Source: Bacteroidota bacterium | Lineage (GTDB): Bacteria > Bacteroidota > Bacteroidia > Flavobacteriales > Flavobacteriaceae | NCBI GenBank assembly: GCA_947488545.1 | Contig: CANKZE010000004.1 | Span: forward strand, 1 to 64,000 | Direction of reading: 5' to 3' | DNA length: 64,000 nt | In this document: in pieces, positions 26,837 to 36,483 of the stretch | Layout: each line of letters opens with the position of its first letter | Position numbering within the stretch: position 1 is the stretch's first letter | Program-made: the position numbers and the translations under genes | Notes under the pieces: model-generated | What the model was told of the DNA's origin: nothing | The model's input: the letters and a program-made list of their open reading frames with translations, nothing else | Database searches by the model: none

Positions 26837-28243
26837 ATGAAGAAGTTTATTGCATTTACCGCAATTTTATCCTTATTAGTTAGCTGTGGCGGTTCAAGCG
26901 ACAAGGGAGAACTAGTTGGGGCAAAAGGAAAAAAATGGCATCCAGAGAAACCTTTTGGTATGGCTTTAATTCCTGGCGGTGCATTTATTATGGGTAGATC
27001 AAGTGATGATCCTGCAAATTCTCAAGACGCAAACACTAAAACAGTAACTGTTCGTTCTTTTTACATGGACGAAACTGAAATTAGCAATAGCGAATACCGT
27101 CAATTTGTAGAATGGGTAAAAGATTCTACAATTAGAGAAAATTTAGCAATTATGGCAGGCGGAAGTTCAGCGGGTGGTGGTGCTTCAACGGGTGCTGCTT
27201 CTGGAGGTTCTAAGGGAACTATTAATGATTATGCCTATTTAAATGCTGATCCAGCTAATAATCCAAAAGCTACTCCATATGATAAATACATGTTCAATAA
27301 AACGGGTGGATTAGGGAATAATAAACTAAATAGAAAACCTAAATTAATTAAAGCAACAAATAAATATCCAGATGAAGCCTATGCTCAAGTGATGGATGAA
27401 ATGTATCTATCACCAGAAGCTTCTTACAATGGTTTAAAAACAATGGATGCTAATAAACTAATTTATTCATATACTTGGATGGACATTCATGCTGCTGCAA
27501 AAGCAAAAAAGGGAACTCCAAGAGAGAAGTTTATTAAGCAAGAATCAGATGCGATATATCCAGACACAACGGCATGGGTTAAAGATTTTAATTATTCTTT
27601 TAATGAACCAATGCACAATGATTATTTCTGGCACCAAGCCTATGCGCAGTATCCAGTAGTGGGTGTTAATTGGTCTCAGGCAAGAGCATTTTGTGCTTGG
27701 AGAACTTCATATAAAAATGCTTACATCAAAAAGAAAAAGGGGAGAGATCAAGTAAATTCTTTCAGATTGCCTTCAGAAGCAGAATGGGAATATGCAGCTA
27801 GAGGAGGTTTAGAATCTGGAATGTATCCTTGGGGTGGTCCTTATACAAAAAACGACAAAGGGTGTTTTTTAGCTAATTTCAAACCTAACCGAGGAGATTA
27901 TGCAGCAGACAATGCGCTTTATACTGTTGAAGTAAAATCATATGATCCAAATGGATATGGTTTATACAATATGGCTGGAAACGTTGCAGAATGGACGGCT
28001 GATTCTTATGAAAGTGTTTCATATGAATTTACTTCTACTATGAACCCTTCTGTTCAAGATATAGATAACAAAAGAAAAGTGGTAAGAGGCGGTTCGTGGA
28101 AAGACGTGGCTTATTATATTCAAGTAAGTGCAAGAGATTTTGAATACGCTGATACTGCTAGAAGTTATATTGGTTTCAGAACAATTCAAGATTACATGGG
28201 TACCCAAACAACAGGAAAATTGACTAAAAAAGTTAAACAATAA
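26837..28243 (+). CDS. gldK: T9SS/gliding motility lipoprotein GldK
   Basis: GldK (PorK) forms, with GldN, the periplasmic ring of the type IX secretion system attached to the outer membrane. The 468-residue protein begins with a lipoprotein signal (LLVSCGGS, Cys17). An FGE-sulfatase-like fold follows (FGMALIPGGAFIMGRSSDD; FRLPSEAEWEYAARGG; VVRGGSWKD). A Gly/Ser/Ala-rich insert lies near residue 115. ATG 26837 starts the lipoprotein signal and is preferred over in-frame starts at 26768 and 26777. The order gldK-gldL-gldM-gldN is conserved in gliding Bacteroidota. Confidence 0.96.
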   Translation: MKKFIAFTAILSLLVSCGGSSDKGELVGAKGKKWHPEKPFGMALIPGGAFIMGRSSDDPANSQDANTKTVTVRSFYMDETEISNSEYRQFVEWVKDSTIRENLAIMAGGSSAGGGASTGAASGGSKGTINDYAYLNADPANNPKATPYDKYMFNKTGGLGNNKLNRKPKLIKATNKYPDEAYAQVMDEMYLSPEASYNGLKTMDANKLIYSYTWMDIHAAAKAKKGTPREKFIKQESDAIYPDTTAWVKDFNYSFNEPMHNDYFWHQAYAQYPVVGVNWSQARAFCAWRTSYKNAYIKKKKGRDQVNSFRLPSEAEWEYAARGGLESGMYPWGGPYTKNDKGCFLANFKPNRGDYAADNALYTVEVKSYDPNGYGLYNMAGNVAEWTADSYESVSYEFTSTMNPSVQDIDNKRKVVRGGSWKDVAYYIQVSARDFEYADTARSYIGFRTIQDYMGTQTTGKLTKKVKQ

Positions 28244-28302
28244 ACAATTATCAAATAAACAATTAACAAATTAAACATTAACTAAACTAAATTATTTTTA
28301 TT

Positions 28303-28944
28303 ATGGCATTAATACCAAAAAAAACAATGAACTTTGCTTACGGAATGGGGGCAGCAGTAGTAATCGTAGGAGCATTATTTAAAATCCAACACTGGACTGG
28401 CGCAAGTCAATTACTTATTATTGGATTGTTAACAGAAGCTTTCATTTTTGGATTGTCTGCATTTGATCCTGTTGACACAGAATACAAATGGGAAAATGTT
28501 TACCCACAGTTAGTTGATGAAAACGCTGCACCTTCTAAAGTTAACAAAGCAAAATCAAATGATGATGGAGATGCTGAAGGAATGTTGTCTAAAAAATTAG
28601 ATGCCATGTTGAAAGAGGCTAAAATTGATGGTGAGTTAATGGCTAGCTTAGGAAACAGTATCAAAAACTTTGAAGCTGCTTCTAAAACTATTGCTCCAAC
28701 AGCTGAATCATTGGCTTCTACTAAAAAATACAGCGATGAATTAACATTGGCTGCTACACAAATGGAATCAATCAACGCATTGTATAAAATCCAATTGGAT
28801 AGCGCTTCTAAAACTACTCAATTGAATGAAGAAGTTGCTGAAAATAGCGTTAAATTAAACCAACAAATGCAATCATTAACTTCAAACTTGTCTTCATTGA
28901 ACAATGTTTATGGAGGAATGCTTTCTGCAATGAGTAACAAATAA
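28303..28944 (+). CDS. gldL: T9SS/gliding motor protein GldL
   Basis: The 213-residue inner-membrane protein has two N-terminal helices (YGMGAAVVIVGALFKIQHW, then LLIIGLLTEAFIFGLSAF) and a cytoplasmic coiled-coil-rich tail. GldL and GldM form the proton-driven rotary motor that powers type IX secretion and gliding. A glutamate lies in the second helix (LLTEAFIFG), where the functional proton-path residue of GldL is known to be. It follows gldK after 59 bp and precedes gldM by 49 bp. Confidence 0.96.
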   Translation: MALIPKKTMNFAYGMGAAVVIVGALFKIQHWTGASQLLIIGLLTEAFIFGLSAFDPVDTEYKWENVYPQLVDENAAPSKVNKAKSNDDGDAEGMLSKKLDAMLKEAKIDGELMASLGNSIKNFEAASKTIAPTAESLASTKKYSDELTLAATQMESINALYKIQLDSASKTTQLNEEVAENSVKLNQQMQSLTSNLSSLNNVYGGMLSAMSNK

Positions 28945-28993
28945 TAATTAGTTTTTAAACTATATTAATTAACAATAAAACTAATTAGAAAAA

Positions 28994-30547
28994 ATGGCAG
29001 GAGGAAAATTAAGCCCTAGACAGAAGATGATTAACCTGATGTATCTGGTTTTCATCGCTATGTTAGCATTAAACATGTCCAAAGAAGTGCTTTCAGCTTT
29101 TGGATTAATGAATGAAAAATTTGAAGTGGTAAATAAGTTCTCAGAAGATTATAATAACAGTTTATTTTCTTCATTAGAGACAAAAGCATCTGAAAATGCA
29201 GCTCAGTTTGGAGTGCCTTACAGTAAAGCACAAAAAGTGCAACAGATTTCTAAAGAATTATATACCTATCTAGGAACATTAAAAAGCGATGTTTCTAAAG
29301 AATTTGAAAAAGAAGATGATGGTAAACTTCCATATGAGCAAATGGATAAAGGTGGTTACATCGATGAAAACTGGTTTGAAGGAGATGGATATTCCTCTAA
29401 GGGAAAAGAAATCATGGCTAAACTAGAAAAATATAAAAAAGATATCGCAGCAGTTTTTGGTGTAGATGTAAAATATAAAATTATCCTTGAGAATTTAAAC
29501 AAGAAGTTCAATTTTGATAACGTTATTGATAGAGAGAAAGTTTCTAAAAAATACCTTTCGTATCATTTTGAAGGTTTTCCTGCAATTGCTTCTATCGCTA
29601 AATTAACTAGTATTCAAAACGATGTTAAGTCAGTTGAGCAAGATATTTACAATGCATTAATTGGAAATACTACAGCTCAAACGGCTTCTATGAAAAACTA
29701 CAAAGCGATTGTAATCATGGATAAATCTTTATTTTTCCAAGGCGAAACAGTAACTGGTAGAGTAGTTTTAGGTAGATATGATGAAACCACAGTTCCAACT
29801 TCTGTAAGTGTTGGTGGAGCAAGTGTTTCTATGGAAAACGGACAAGCTATTTTCAAAATGAGTGCAGGTGCAGTTGGAGATCATGATATTAAAGGTAAAT
29901 TCACTTTTAAAGAAGATGAAAAACTAATTCCTATTGATATTGAAGGAAAATATGCAGTTGTTCCTAAACCAAACACAGCTTCAATTTCTTCTGACAACAT
30001 GAAAGTGATTTATAAAGGGGTGAATAACCCAATGACTATTTCATTTCCTGGAATTTCTGATAATAATGTAACAGTTAGCGCTCAGGGTATTAAAAAATCT
30101 GGAAACAGCCAATACGTATGGAATATAGGTGATTTTCCTGGAAAAGAGGTTTTCGTTACTGTTAATGCAAAATTACCTGATGGAAAATCAGTTAGCGATA
30201 AACAAAAATTTAGAGTAAAAGACATTCCTCCTGCAACGGCTTTACTGAACGGAAAAGCCGGAACTACAATTGGTTCTAAAGGAGAGATTTCTTCTGCTAC
30301 AATTACTGCTGATTTCGGTGATTTTGGTAAAGATTATAAAGTTACTGCTACTGTAAAATCATTTAATGCCGTAATTAATAAAGTAAGCTATCCATGTCCT
30401 GGAGGTTCTTTAAGTCCTGCAGCTGCGAATGCTATTAAGAATTTAGGGAAAAATGATGTTATTTTGATTGATCAAATACAAGTTGTAACTAACACAGGTA
30501 TTAAGCCTAAAACTGTTTTTTCTTGTTCGTTTAGAATTAATAACTAA
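28994..30547 (+). CDS. gldM: T9SS/gliding motor protein GldM
   Basis: The 517-residue protein has a single N-terminal membrane helix (KMINLMYLVFIAMLALNMSK) and a long periplasmic part of successive beta-rich domains. Its dimer spans the periplasm and links the GldL motor to the GldK/GldN ring. The start MAGGKLSPRQKMINLMYLVF is characteristic. It is 11 bp before gldN. No deviations from the family were noticed. Confidence 0.96.
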   Translation: MAGGKLSPRQKMINLMYLVFIAMLALNMSKEVLSAFGLMNEKFEVVNKFSEDYNNSLFSSLETKASENAAQFGVPYSKAQKVQQISKELYTYLGTLKSDVSKEFEKEDDGKLPYEQMDKGGYIDENWFEGDGYSSKGKEIMAKLEKYKKDIAAVFGVDVKYKIILENLNKKFNFDNVIDREKVSKKYLSYHFEGFPAIASIAKLTSIQNDVKSVEQDIYNALIGNTTAQTASMKNYKAIVIMDKSLFFQGETVTGRVVLGRYDETTVPTSVSVGGASVSMENGQAIFKMSAGAVGDHDIKGKFTFKEDEKLIPIDIEGKYAVVPKPNTASISSDNMKVIYKGVNNPMTISFPGISDNNVTVSAQGIKKSGNSQYVWNIGDFPGKEVFVTVNAKLPDGKSVSDKQKFRVKDIPPATALLNGKAGTTIGSKGEISSATITADFGDFGKDYKVTATVKSFNAVINKVSYPCPGGSLSPAAANAIKNLGKNDVILIDQIQVVTNTGIKPKTVFSCSFRINN

Positions 30548-30558
30548 AATTATATAAT

Positions 30559-31644
30559 ATGTTAAGATATTCTTTTATTTTATTTTTATTGACTTCACTT
30601 AATTGTATTGGTCAGTCAAATTTATTGAATGCAAAAAAGCCAATTGAAATAGGCTTAAAAACTGCTAATCAAATAAAGTATGACAATACAAAACCTTTGG
30701 ATTATGGTTATATTGATGACCGTGATGTGATGTTTGGTAAAAGAGTATGGGAGTTTATCGATATCGACCAAAGAATTAATTTCCCTTTGTACTATCCTAC
30801 AAAACCTTTGATGGATAGAAAGCCTCTTTTTGATGTTTTAAGGGAATATGTTCAATCGGGCGAAAAAAACAAAATTAACATTAAAGATTTTTGTTTTCAA
30901 GATGACTATTTTAGCATTCCTCTTGATGCAGCTGAAGCCGAAAGTAAATTCAATGACTTTAGATTAACAAAAGATGGAGATGAAAATGTTACTAAAAATT
31001 TCAATCCTTCAAAAATTGATCCTGCTGTAGATCCATCTGGATATAGAAAATTATGCTTGAAATTAATTGAAGACAAGAAACTAAAAGAGGGTCCTGATTA
31101 TAAAACGGCAGAATTAAACGCTGTTGATGTTAAAGGATACAAAATTCAAGGATATTGGTACTTTGATAAAAGATTGGCTGAATTAAAATACCGTTTAATC
31201 GCAATAGCACCAGTTGCATCGTCAGCAAAAAGTATTGTTGACGCAACTATGGGGCAACAAGAAATAGAAGATGAGTATACTCAAATAGTTGCAAATCAAG
31301 GTACTCTTTTAACTCCTCAACAAGAGGATGAGAAGAAAGCAAAACTAAAGATTTACGAAGAAATGAGTGCTCCGGATGTTTTGTTTTGGGTTTACTACCC
31401 TGCAATTAGAAATATTTTAAAACTTAATCCTACTTTCAACGATAGAAATAGCTCTAAACCAATTAATTTTGATGATTTATTGCTTTCTAGACATTTTAAT
31501 GCTGTAATTTACAAAGAGGAAAATGTACAAGGTGATAGAATGATCGAAAAGTACAAGCCTAATAATGCTATGGATCAACTATTAGAAGCGGAAAGAGTAA
31601 AAGACAAAATTCGTGATTTCGAACACGATCTATGGAATTACTAA
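30559..31644 (+). CDS. gldN: T9SS/gliding motility protein GldN
   Basis: GldN (PorN) pairs with GldK in the periplasmic ring. The 361-residue protein has a signal peptide (ending NCIGQS, residue 20). The family segments YGYIDDRDVMFGKRVWEFID and FWVYYPAIRNILKLN are present. The C-terminus (RVKDKIRDFEHDLWNY) is typical. It is the last gene of gldKLMN and is followed by an intrinsic terminator. Confidence 0.95.
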   Translation: MLRYSFILFLLTSLNCIGQSNLLNAKKPIEIGLKTANQIKYDNTKPLDYGYIDDRDVMFGKRVWEFIDIDQRINFPLYYPTKPLMDRKPLFDVLREYVQSGEKNKINIKDFCFQDDYFSIPLDAAEAESKFNDFRLTKDGDENVTKNFNPSKIDPAVDPSGYRKLCLKLIEDKKLKEGPDYKTAELNAVDVKGYKIQGYWYFDKRLAELKYRLIAIAPVASSAKSIVDATMGQQEIEDEYTQIVANQGTLLTPQQEDEKKAKLKIYEEMSAPDVLFWVYYPAIRNILKLNPTFNDRNSSKPINFDDLLLSRHFNAVIYKEENVQGDRMIEKYKPNNAMDQLLEAERVKDKIRDFEHDLWNY

Positions 31645-31661
31645 TATTCAATATTTAAATT

Positions 31662-31694
31662 AAAACTCTTATCATTGATAAGAGTTTTTTATTT
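31662..31694 (+). terminator. Intrinsic terminator of gldKLMN
   Basis: The inverted repeat AAAACTCTTATC / GATAAGAGTTTT with a very small loop is followed by TTATTTT, 17 bp after the gldN stop. Confidence 0.85.
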
Positions 31695-31742
31695 TAAACA
31701 AATCTCTTGTTATTTATTTTTTTCTTCTTTAAACTCCTATAA

Positions 31743-32789
31743 ATGATAGATTATTTAATTGTTGGTTCAGGTTTAGCAGGTATTTCATTTGCCGAAACGG
31801 CGATGCATCACCAGAAATCAATTTTAATTATTGACAATCATTCTCAAAGCTCGTCTTTAATAGCTGGTGGTCTTTATAATCCCGTTATTTTAAAGCGGTT
31901 TAGCGAAGTTTGGCAAGCCGAACAACAATTAGAAATCCTTAATCAGTTTTACCAAAAATTAGAATCTAAACTTAATATTAAAGTAGATTTTAAAATTCCT
32001 ATTCTACGTAAATTCTTCTCCGTTGAAGAACAAAACAACTGGTTTGCCGCCTCTGATAATAAAATGCTGGCTCCTTTTTTATCTTTGGATTTAGTAAAGA
32101 CAAAATACTCGGGTATAAATTCGCCTTTTGATTATGGTGAAGTACTACAAACAGGTTATGTTGATACCAAATTGTTATTGGATGCCTACAAAAAGTATTT
32201 ATTAGAAAATAAGCTATTAATTCAAGAAACTTTCGATTATCAATCCATTCAATTTAATGATGGTTTTATTGAGTACAAACAAATAAAAGCAAAACAAATC
32301 ATCTTTGCTGAAGGTTTTGGATTACACGCCAATCCCTATTTCAATTATCTCCCATTAGATGGTACTAAAGGGGAGTTGTTTATAATTAAAGCTCCTGAAC
32401 TTAATCTAGATGTAATTATTAATACAAGCGTCTTTATTTTGCCTTTAGGGAATGATTTATTCAAAGTGGGTGCAACGTATAATTGGCAAGATAAAACCAA
32501 TATTCCTAAGGAAGACGGAAAAAAAGAACTCCTAGATAGAATTCATGAAATTTTAGATTGCAAGTTTGAGATAATGGATCATTTTGCGGGTATTAGACCA
32601 ACTGTGAGAGATAGAAAACCACTTATTGGAACTCATCCCAAATTTCCTCAATTGCATATATTAAACGGTCTAGGAACACGTGGCGTTATGTTAGGACCGT
32701 CGATGGCAATCGAATTATTTAATTCAATTGAACATCAAAAACCGCTGGATAAGGCTATTGATATTAAAAGATACGAAAAGAAAATCTAG
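31743..32789 (+). CDS. FAD-dependent (DAO-type) oxidoreductase
   Basis: The 348-residue flavoprotein has an N-terminal Rossmann motif (DYLIVGSGLAGISFAE) and a C-terminal AGIRPTVRDRKPLIG ... NGLGTRGVMLGP segment, as in D-amino-acid/glycine oxidase-like enzymes (DadA fold). The substrate cannot be read from the sequence. It has no signal peptide. It follows the gldN terminator by about 50 bp and converges with the DUF983 gene, which ends on the next base, so the two stop codons abut. Confidence 0.82.
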   Translation: MIDYLIVGSGLAGISFAETAMHHQKSILIIDNHSQSSSLIAGGLYNPVILKRFSEVWQAEQQLEILNQFYQKLESKLNIKVDFKIPILRKFFSVEEQNNWFAASDNKMLAPFLSLDLVKTKYSGINSPFDYGEVLQTGYVDTKLLLDAYKKYLLENKLLIQETFDYQSIQFNDGFIEYKQIKAKQIIFAEGFGLHANPYFNYLPLDGTKGELFIIKAPELNLDVIINTSVFILPLGNDLFKVGATYNWQDKTNIPKEDGKKELLDRIHEILDCKFEIMDHFAGIRPTVRDRKPLIGTHPKFPQLHILNGLGTRGVMLGPSMAIELFNSIEHQKPLDKAIDIKRYEKKI

Positions 32790-33170
32790 TTATTGTTTGA
32801 AATTCTCGTCGTAATCAACAAACATATTGATGTAAATATTTCTAGATAATCGCAATACAAAGGGAAATGCGACGATCATTGAAATTATAATTGCAATAAA
32901 AGCTTGTTTCAAACTAGAACTACAAAACACATAAGAAATTATAAAAGCAGCTACTCCAACGGCAACATTTAAAGCATAACTCACATACATTGCCCCATAA
33001 AAAAAGGAAGGTTCAATTTGGTATTTCAATCCGCAGTGTCCACAATATTCATTCATTGATAGGATTTTCGTCAGTTTTAGCATGTTTTTTTCCTTATACA
33101 TGCTCTCATTTTGACATTTAGGACAACTTCCTGTTAAAATACTATTTAATTTGGATCCTTTTTTTAACAT
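32790..33170 (-). CDS. DUF983 family membrane protein
   Basis: This is a 126-residue protein with two N-terminal zinc-ribbon half-sites (CPKC and CGHCG) and two membrane helices. The C-terminus (RLSRNIYINMFVDYDENF) is typical of DUF983. Function is unknown; the zinc ribbon faces the cytoplasm if helix one runs outward. ATG 33170 (MLKKGSK) is chosen over a TTG two codons upstream. A -7-like TAAATTTG (33206-33213, minus strand) lies about 35 bp upstream. Divergent from the ABC-F gene. Confidence 0.8.
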   Translation of the reverse strand: MLKKGSKLNSILTGSCPKCQNESMYKEKNMLKLTKILSMNEYCGHCGLKYQIEPSFFYGAMYVSYALNVAVGVAAFIISYVFCSSSLKQAFIAIIISMIVAFPFVLRLSRNIYINMFVDYDENFKQ

Positions 33171-33242
33171 TTGCAAAAAATTTTAAATTACCGTTTTTCG
33201 GTATGCAAATTTAATCATACAATTTTTAAAAAATCATAATTA

Positions 33243-35150
33243 ATGCTTAATATACACAACTTATCAGTTTCTTTTGGAGGTACTTATTTATTTGAAGAAG
33301 TGACCTTTCGTTTGGGTGCTGGTGATCGAGTGGGTTTGGTGGGGAAAAATGGTGCTGGAAAATCTACCATGTTGAAAATATTAGCTAGAGATTTTGCTCC
33401 CGATTCGGGTGTTATTTCACAAGAAAAGGAAGTGAAGTTGGGTTTTCTTCGTCAAGACATCGATTTTGAACACGGAAGAACTGTTTTGGAAGAAGCCTAT
33501 GAAGCATTTACAGAAATTAAAATTGTAGAGAAAAAGCTGGAGCAAATAAACCATTTATTGGTAACTAGAACCGATTATGAAAGTGAGGAATACAGCCAAA
33601 TTATTGAAGATTTATCCGATTATACCCATCGATTTGAATTATTAGGAGGTTATAATTATGTAGGTGATACCGAAAAAATTCTACTAGGATTAGGATTCAA
33701 AAGAGAAGATTTCAATAACCAAACGGAAACTTTTTCTGGGGGTTGGAGAATGAGAATTGAATTGGCAAAATTATTATTACAATCCAATGATGTTTTGTTA
33801 CTCGATGAGCCTACGAATCACCTTGATATTGAAAGTATCATTTGGTTAGAAAGTTTCCTAAGAAATTATCCTGGAGTTGTGGTAATTGTATCACACGATA
33901 AAATGTTTTTGGATAATGTTACCAATAGAACGATCGAAATTTCATTAGGAAAAGCGTACGATTTCAACAAGCCGTATTCTGAATATTTGGAATTACGTCA
34001 TGAAATTCGAGAGAAACAATTGGCTACCCAAAAAAATCAAGCCAAGAAAATTGAAGAAACAGAAAAACTAATTGAAAAGTTTCGCGCCAAAGCTTCTAAA
34101 GCCTCGATGGCGCAATCTCTTATCAAAAAGCTAGATAAAGTAGAACGAATTGAAGTAGATGAAGATGACAATTCGGTGATGAATATTTCTTTTCCGGTGT
34201 CAAAAGTCCCAGGAAAAGTTGTTATTGAAGCTGAAAATGTAACTAAAAGTTACGGCGATAAAACGATTTTAAAAGACATTTCCCTTTTAGTTGAACGTGG
34301 AAGTAAAATTGCTTTCGTTGGCCAAAATGGTCAAGGAAAATCTACTTTTATAAAAGCAATTGTAAACGAATTTGAATTTCAAGGGGAAATTAAATTAGGG
34401 CATAACGTCCAAGTGGGTTATTTCGCTCAAAATCAAGCCGAATATTTAGATGGTGAAATTACGTTGCTTCAAACTATGGAAGACGCAGCTAACGACACTA
34501 ATAGATCTAAAGTTCGTGACATGTTAGGTTCCTTTTTATTTCGTGGTGATGACGTAGAGAAAAAGGTAAAAGTACTTTCTGGGGGAGAACGAAACCGATT
34601 GGCATTATGTAAATTATTGCTGCAGCCGATTAATGTTTTAGTGATGGATGAGCCAACAAATCACTTGGATATTAAATCTAAAAATGTTCTTAAAGCAGCC
34701 TTGCAAAAGTATGAAGGAACGTTATTATTGGTTTCTCACGATAGGGATTTTCTTCAAGGAATGTCGAATTTGGTTTATGAATTTAAAGACCAAAAAATCA
34801 AAGAATACTTGGGTGATGTAAACTATTTCCTTGAGCAGCGCAATTTGGAAAACATGCGTGAAGTGGAGAAAAAAGACGTTGCGAAACAAGATACTGCTAA
34901 GGAAAACAACAAAGCTTCCTATGAAGACCAGAAGAAAAACAAGGCCCTTTATAACCGTTTAAGTAAAATTGAAAGTCAAATTAAACATTTGGAAATTGAC
35001 ATTCAAAATGACGATAAAATGGTAGCTTCAAATTATGATAAACATGTTGAAAATGCCGATTTTTTTGTTGCTTACAATAAGAAAAAAGCAGATTTAGAAC
35101 AATTACTTTTTGATTGGGAAGTAGTTCAGGAAGAAATTGATAACCTATAG
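33243..35150 (+). CDS. ABC-F family ATPase
   Basis: The 635-residue soluble protein has two ABC ATPase domains without membrane parts. Walker A motifs are GLVGKNGAGKST and FVGQNGQGKST, signatures FSGGWRMRI and LSGGERNRL, and Walker B motifs LLLDEPTNHLDI and LVMDEPTNHLDI. A linker with Lys/Ala-rich helices lies between them and a C-terminal coiled coil of about 80 residues follows. The layout is that of Uup/EttA-like ribosome-associated ABC-F proteins that relieve stalled translation. Antibiotic resistance is not indicated. It converges with the acetyltransferase-like gene, one base away. Confidence 0.92.
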   Translation: MLNIHNLSVSFGGTYLFEEVTFRLGAGDRVGLVGKNGAGKSTMLKILARDFAPDSGVISQEKEVKLGFLRQDIDFEHGRTVLEEAYEAFTEIKIVEKKLEQINHLLVTRTDYESEEYSQIIEDLSDYTHRFELLGGYNYVGDTEKILLGLGFKREDFNNQTETFSGGWRMRIELAKLLLQSNDVLLLDEPTNHLDIESIIWLESFLRNYPGVVVIVSHDKMFLDNVTNRTIEISLGKAYDFNKPYSEYLELRHEIREKQLATQKNQAKKIEETEKLIEKFRAKASKASMAQSLIKKLDKVERIEVDEDDNSVMNISFPVSKVPGKVVIEAENVTKSYGDKTILKDISLLVERGSKIAFVGQNGQGKSTFIKAIVNEFEFQGEIKLGHNVQVGYFAQNQAEYLDGEITLLQTMEDAANDTNRSKVRDMLGSFLFRGDDVEKKVKVLSGGERNRLALCKLLLQPINVLVMDEPTNHLDIKSKNVLKAALQKYEGTLLLVSHDRDFLQGMSNLVYEFKDQKIKEYLGDVNYFLEQRNLENMREVEKKDVAKQDTAKENNKASYEDQKKNKALYNRLSKIESQIKHLEIDIQNDDKMVASNYDKHVENADFFVAYNKKKADLEQLLFDWEVVQEEIDNL

Positions 35151-35151
35151 T

Positions 35152-36321
35152 TTACTTAAAAGGATATCTTTCAATCCATTCCACTTTAGGTTCAAAATAG
35201 TGAAATAATTTAGGAATAAAGAAATTAATTAATCGATTGTTGTGCCTCATAAATCCATGTAAATCTTCCGGATTAGCACCCACCGAACTTTTTATTTCTA
35301 AGGCTGTTCTCGCGAAAACAATTCTTTTGAAACCTTTATTGATAGAATAACCAATCATATCGTAAAGCATATTCAAATACAACATTCTTTCTCGTTGGCA
35401 TTTTTCATCGTAACCGAGAAAATAAGTATCAATGTCTTTTCCGTTTTTTATCAAAGTATTGAAACCTATTAAAGTTTCGTCTTTAAAATAACCGTAAAAT
35501 AAAAATTTGTCATTCAAGGCTTTTTTAAAAATCTCAAAATGATCATCATTAAGAAAAAAAGTATTGAAAGGAGCTTTTTTGGCAACATTTAAATACAATT
35601 CAACAATTCTATCTTTATAATTTTCAATGTCTTCTAATGAAAATTTTCTTTTAGTAATACCTTCCGATTTTTTTCGAGCACGTTTAAATTGGTCTCGATA
35701 TTTCTTACTTAAATCTGCTACATAATCATCAAAAGTATGCCAATGGTCTTTAATAGAAAATAGCATGTTGGGCTGTGTAGTGAATTTGTAAAACGAACTA
35801 AATTCAGGTAATTCGAATAAAGGAATTTGAAATTCAGGAAAATCTTTGTAAATAACTAAGTGAACTTTTTGCCCATTTTTCTCAATTTGTCTTTGCAATT
35901 CCTCGACCGCTTTATAAAGTAAACTTACTAATTCTTTAGCAGGAACTTCTTTTGAAAAACAAAACGTATTTTGCCCAGTTAAGGTATTATTACCAACAAC
36001 AAGTACGTTGGAACTAAAATTTTTGAACACAACAGTTCTAATTTTGTTTTTTATGCAATTATCTCTTTCGCCATAAGAATTCACCAAACTCAAATTATTG
36101 AATTGCGTTAAAGCAACACCAACTAATTTTTTATTTTGGAACAATCCAATGAAATTGCTTGAAATGTTATTGGGTGAAGAAACTTCTAAAATATGTAAAT
36201 ACTCTTTTGAAAAGAAAATGTTATTCGCGGAAAAATCATTCCAATTGCTTGGAAATTCTGAGGTTGAATTAAAAATTTTGAATGAAAACGAGGTGTTCAA
36301 TTGAATTATTTTTCGAGCCAC
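35152..36321 (-). CDS. GNAT-fold acyltransferase-like protein
   Basis: The 389-residue soluble protein looks like a double-GNAT (Acetyltransf_6/FemAB-like) protein. The C-terminal half has DETLIGFNTLIKNGKDIDTYFLGYD, a beta-strand pattern where such proteins bind acyl-CoA or aminoacyl donors. I cannot name a substrate. The frame opens with GTG at 36321; a TTG at 36300 (residue 8) is an alternative start. A partial -7-like sequence (TACTTTAG, 36321-36328 minus strand) overlapping the GTG makes the shorter version possible. It stands alone between convergent ABC-F and divergent tig. Confidence 0.65.
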   Translation of the reverse strand: MARKIIQLNTSFSFKIFNSTSEFPSNWNDFSANNIFFSKEYLHILEVSSPNNISSNFIGLFQNKKLVGVALTQFNNLSLVNSYGERDNCIKNKIRTVVFKNFSSNVLVVGNNTLTGQNTFCFSKEVPAKELVSLLYKAVEELQRQIEKNGQKVHLVIYKDFPEFQIPLFELPEFSSFYKFTTQPNMLFSIKDHWHTFDDYVADLSKKYRDQFKRARKKSEGITKRKFSLEDIENYKDRIVELYLNVAKKAPFNTFFLNDDHFEIFKKALNDKFLFYGYFKDETLIGFNTLIKNGKDIDTYFLGYDEKCQRERMLYLNMLYDMIGYSINKGFKRIVFARTALEIKSSVGANPEDLHGFMRHNNRLINFFIPKLFHYFEPKVEWIERYPFK

Positions 36322-36419
36322 TAAAGTACTATATTAAGTTAATGTAGGAAACAAATCGGTTCTTTTTTAACGAATTTTTTAAAAGCAAATAGGATTATTT
36401 GTTTGCAGATTTATTAAAC

Positions 36420-36450
36420 TTGTTTAGGTCGTAAAAAAATTATATTTTTG
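36420..36450 (+). promoter_or_regulatory. Promoter of tig
   Basis: TTG (36420-36422), 20 bp, TATTTTTG (36443-36450): a full match to the Bacteroidota consensus, 33 bp before the tig ATG. Confidence 0.7.
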
Positions 36451-36483
36451 CAACCCAATTTTATTAAGAAAATAAGAAAGAAA

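Noticed and set aside
33243-35150. Antibiotic-resistance ABC-F
   Set aside because: Linker and C-terminal layout fit housekeeping Uup/EttA-like proteins; no resistance context.
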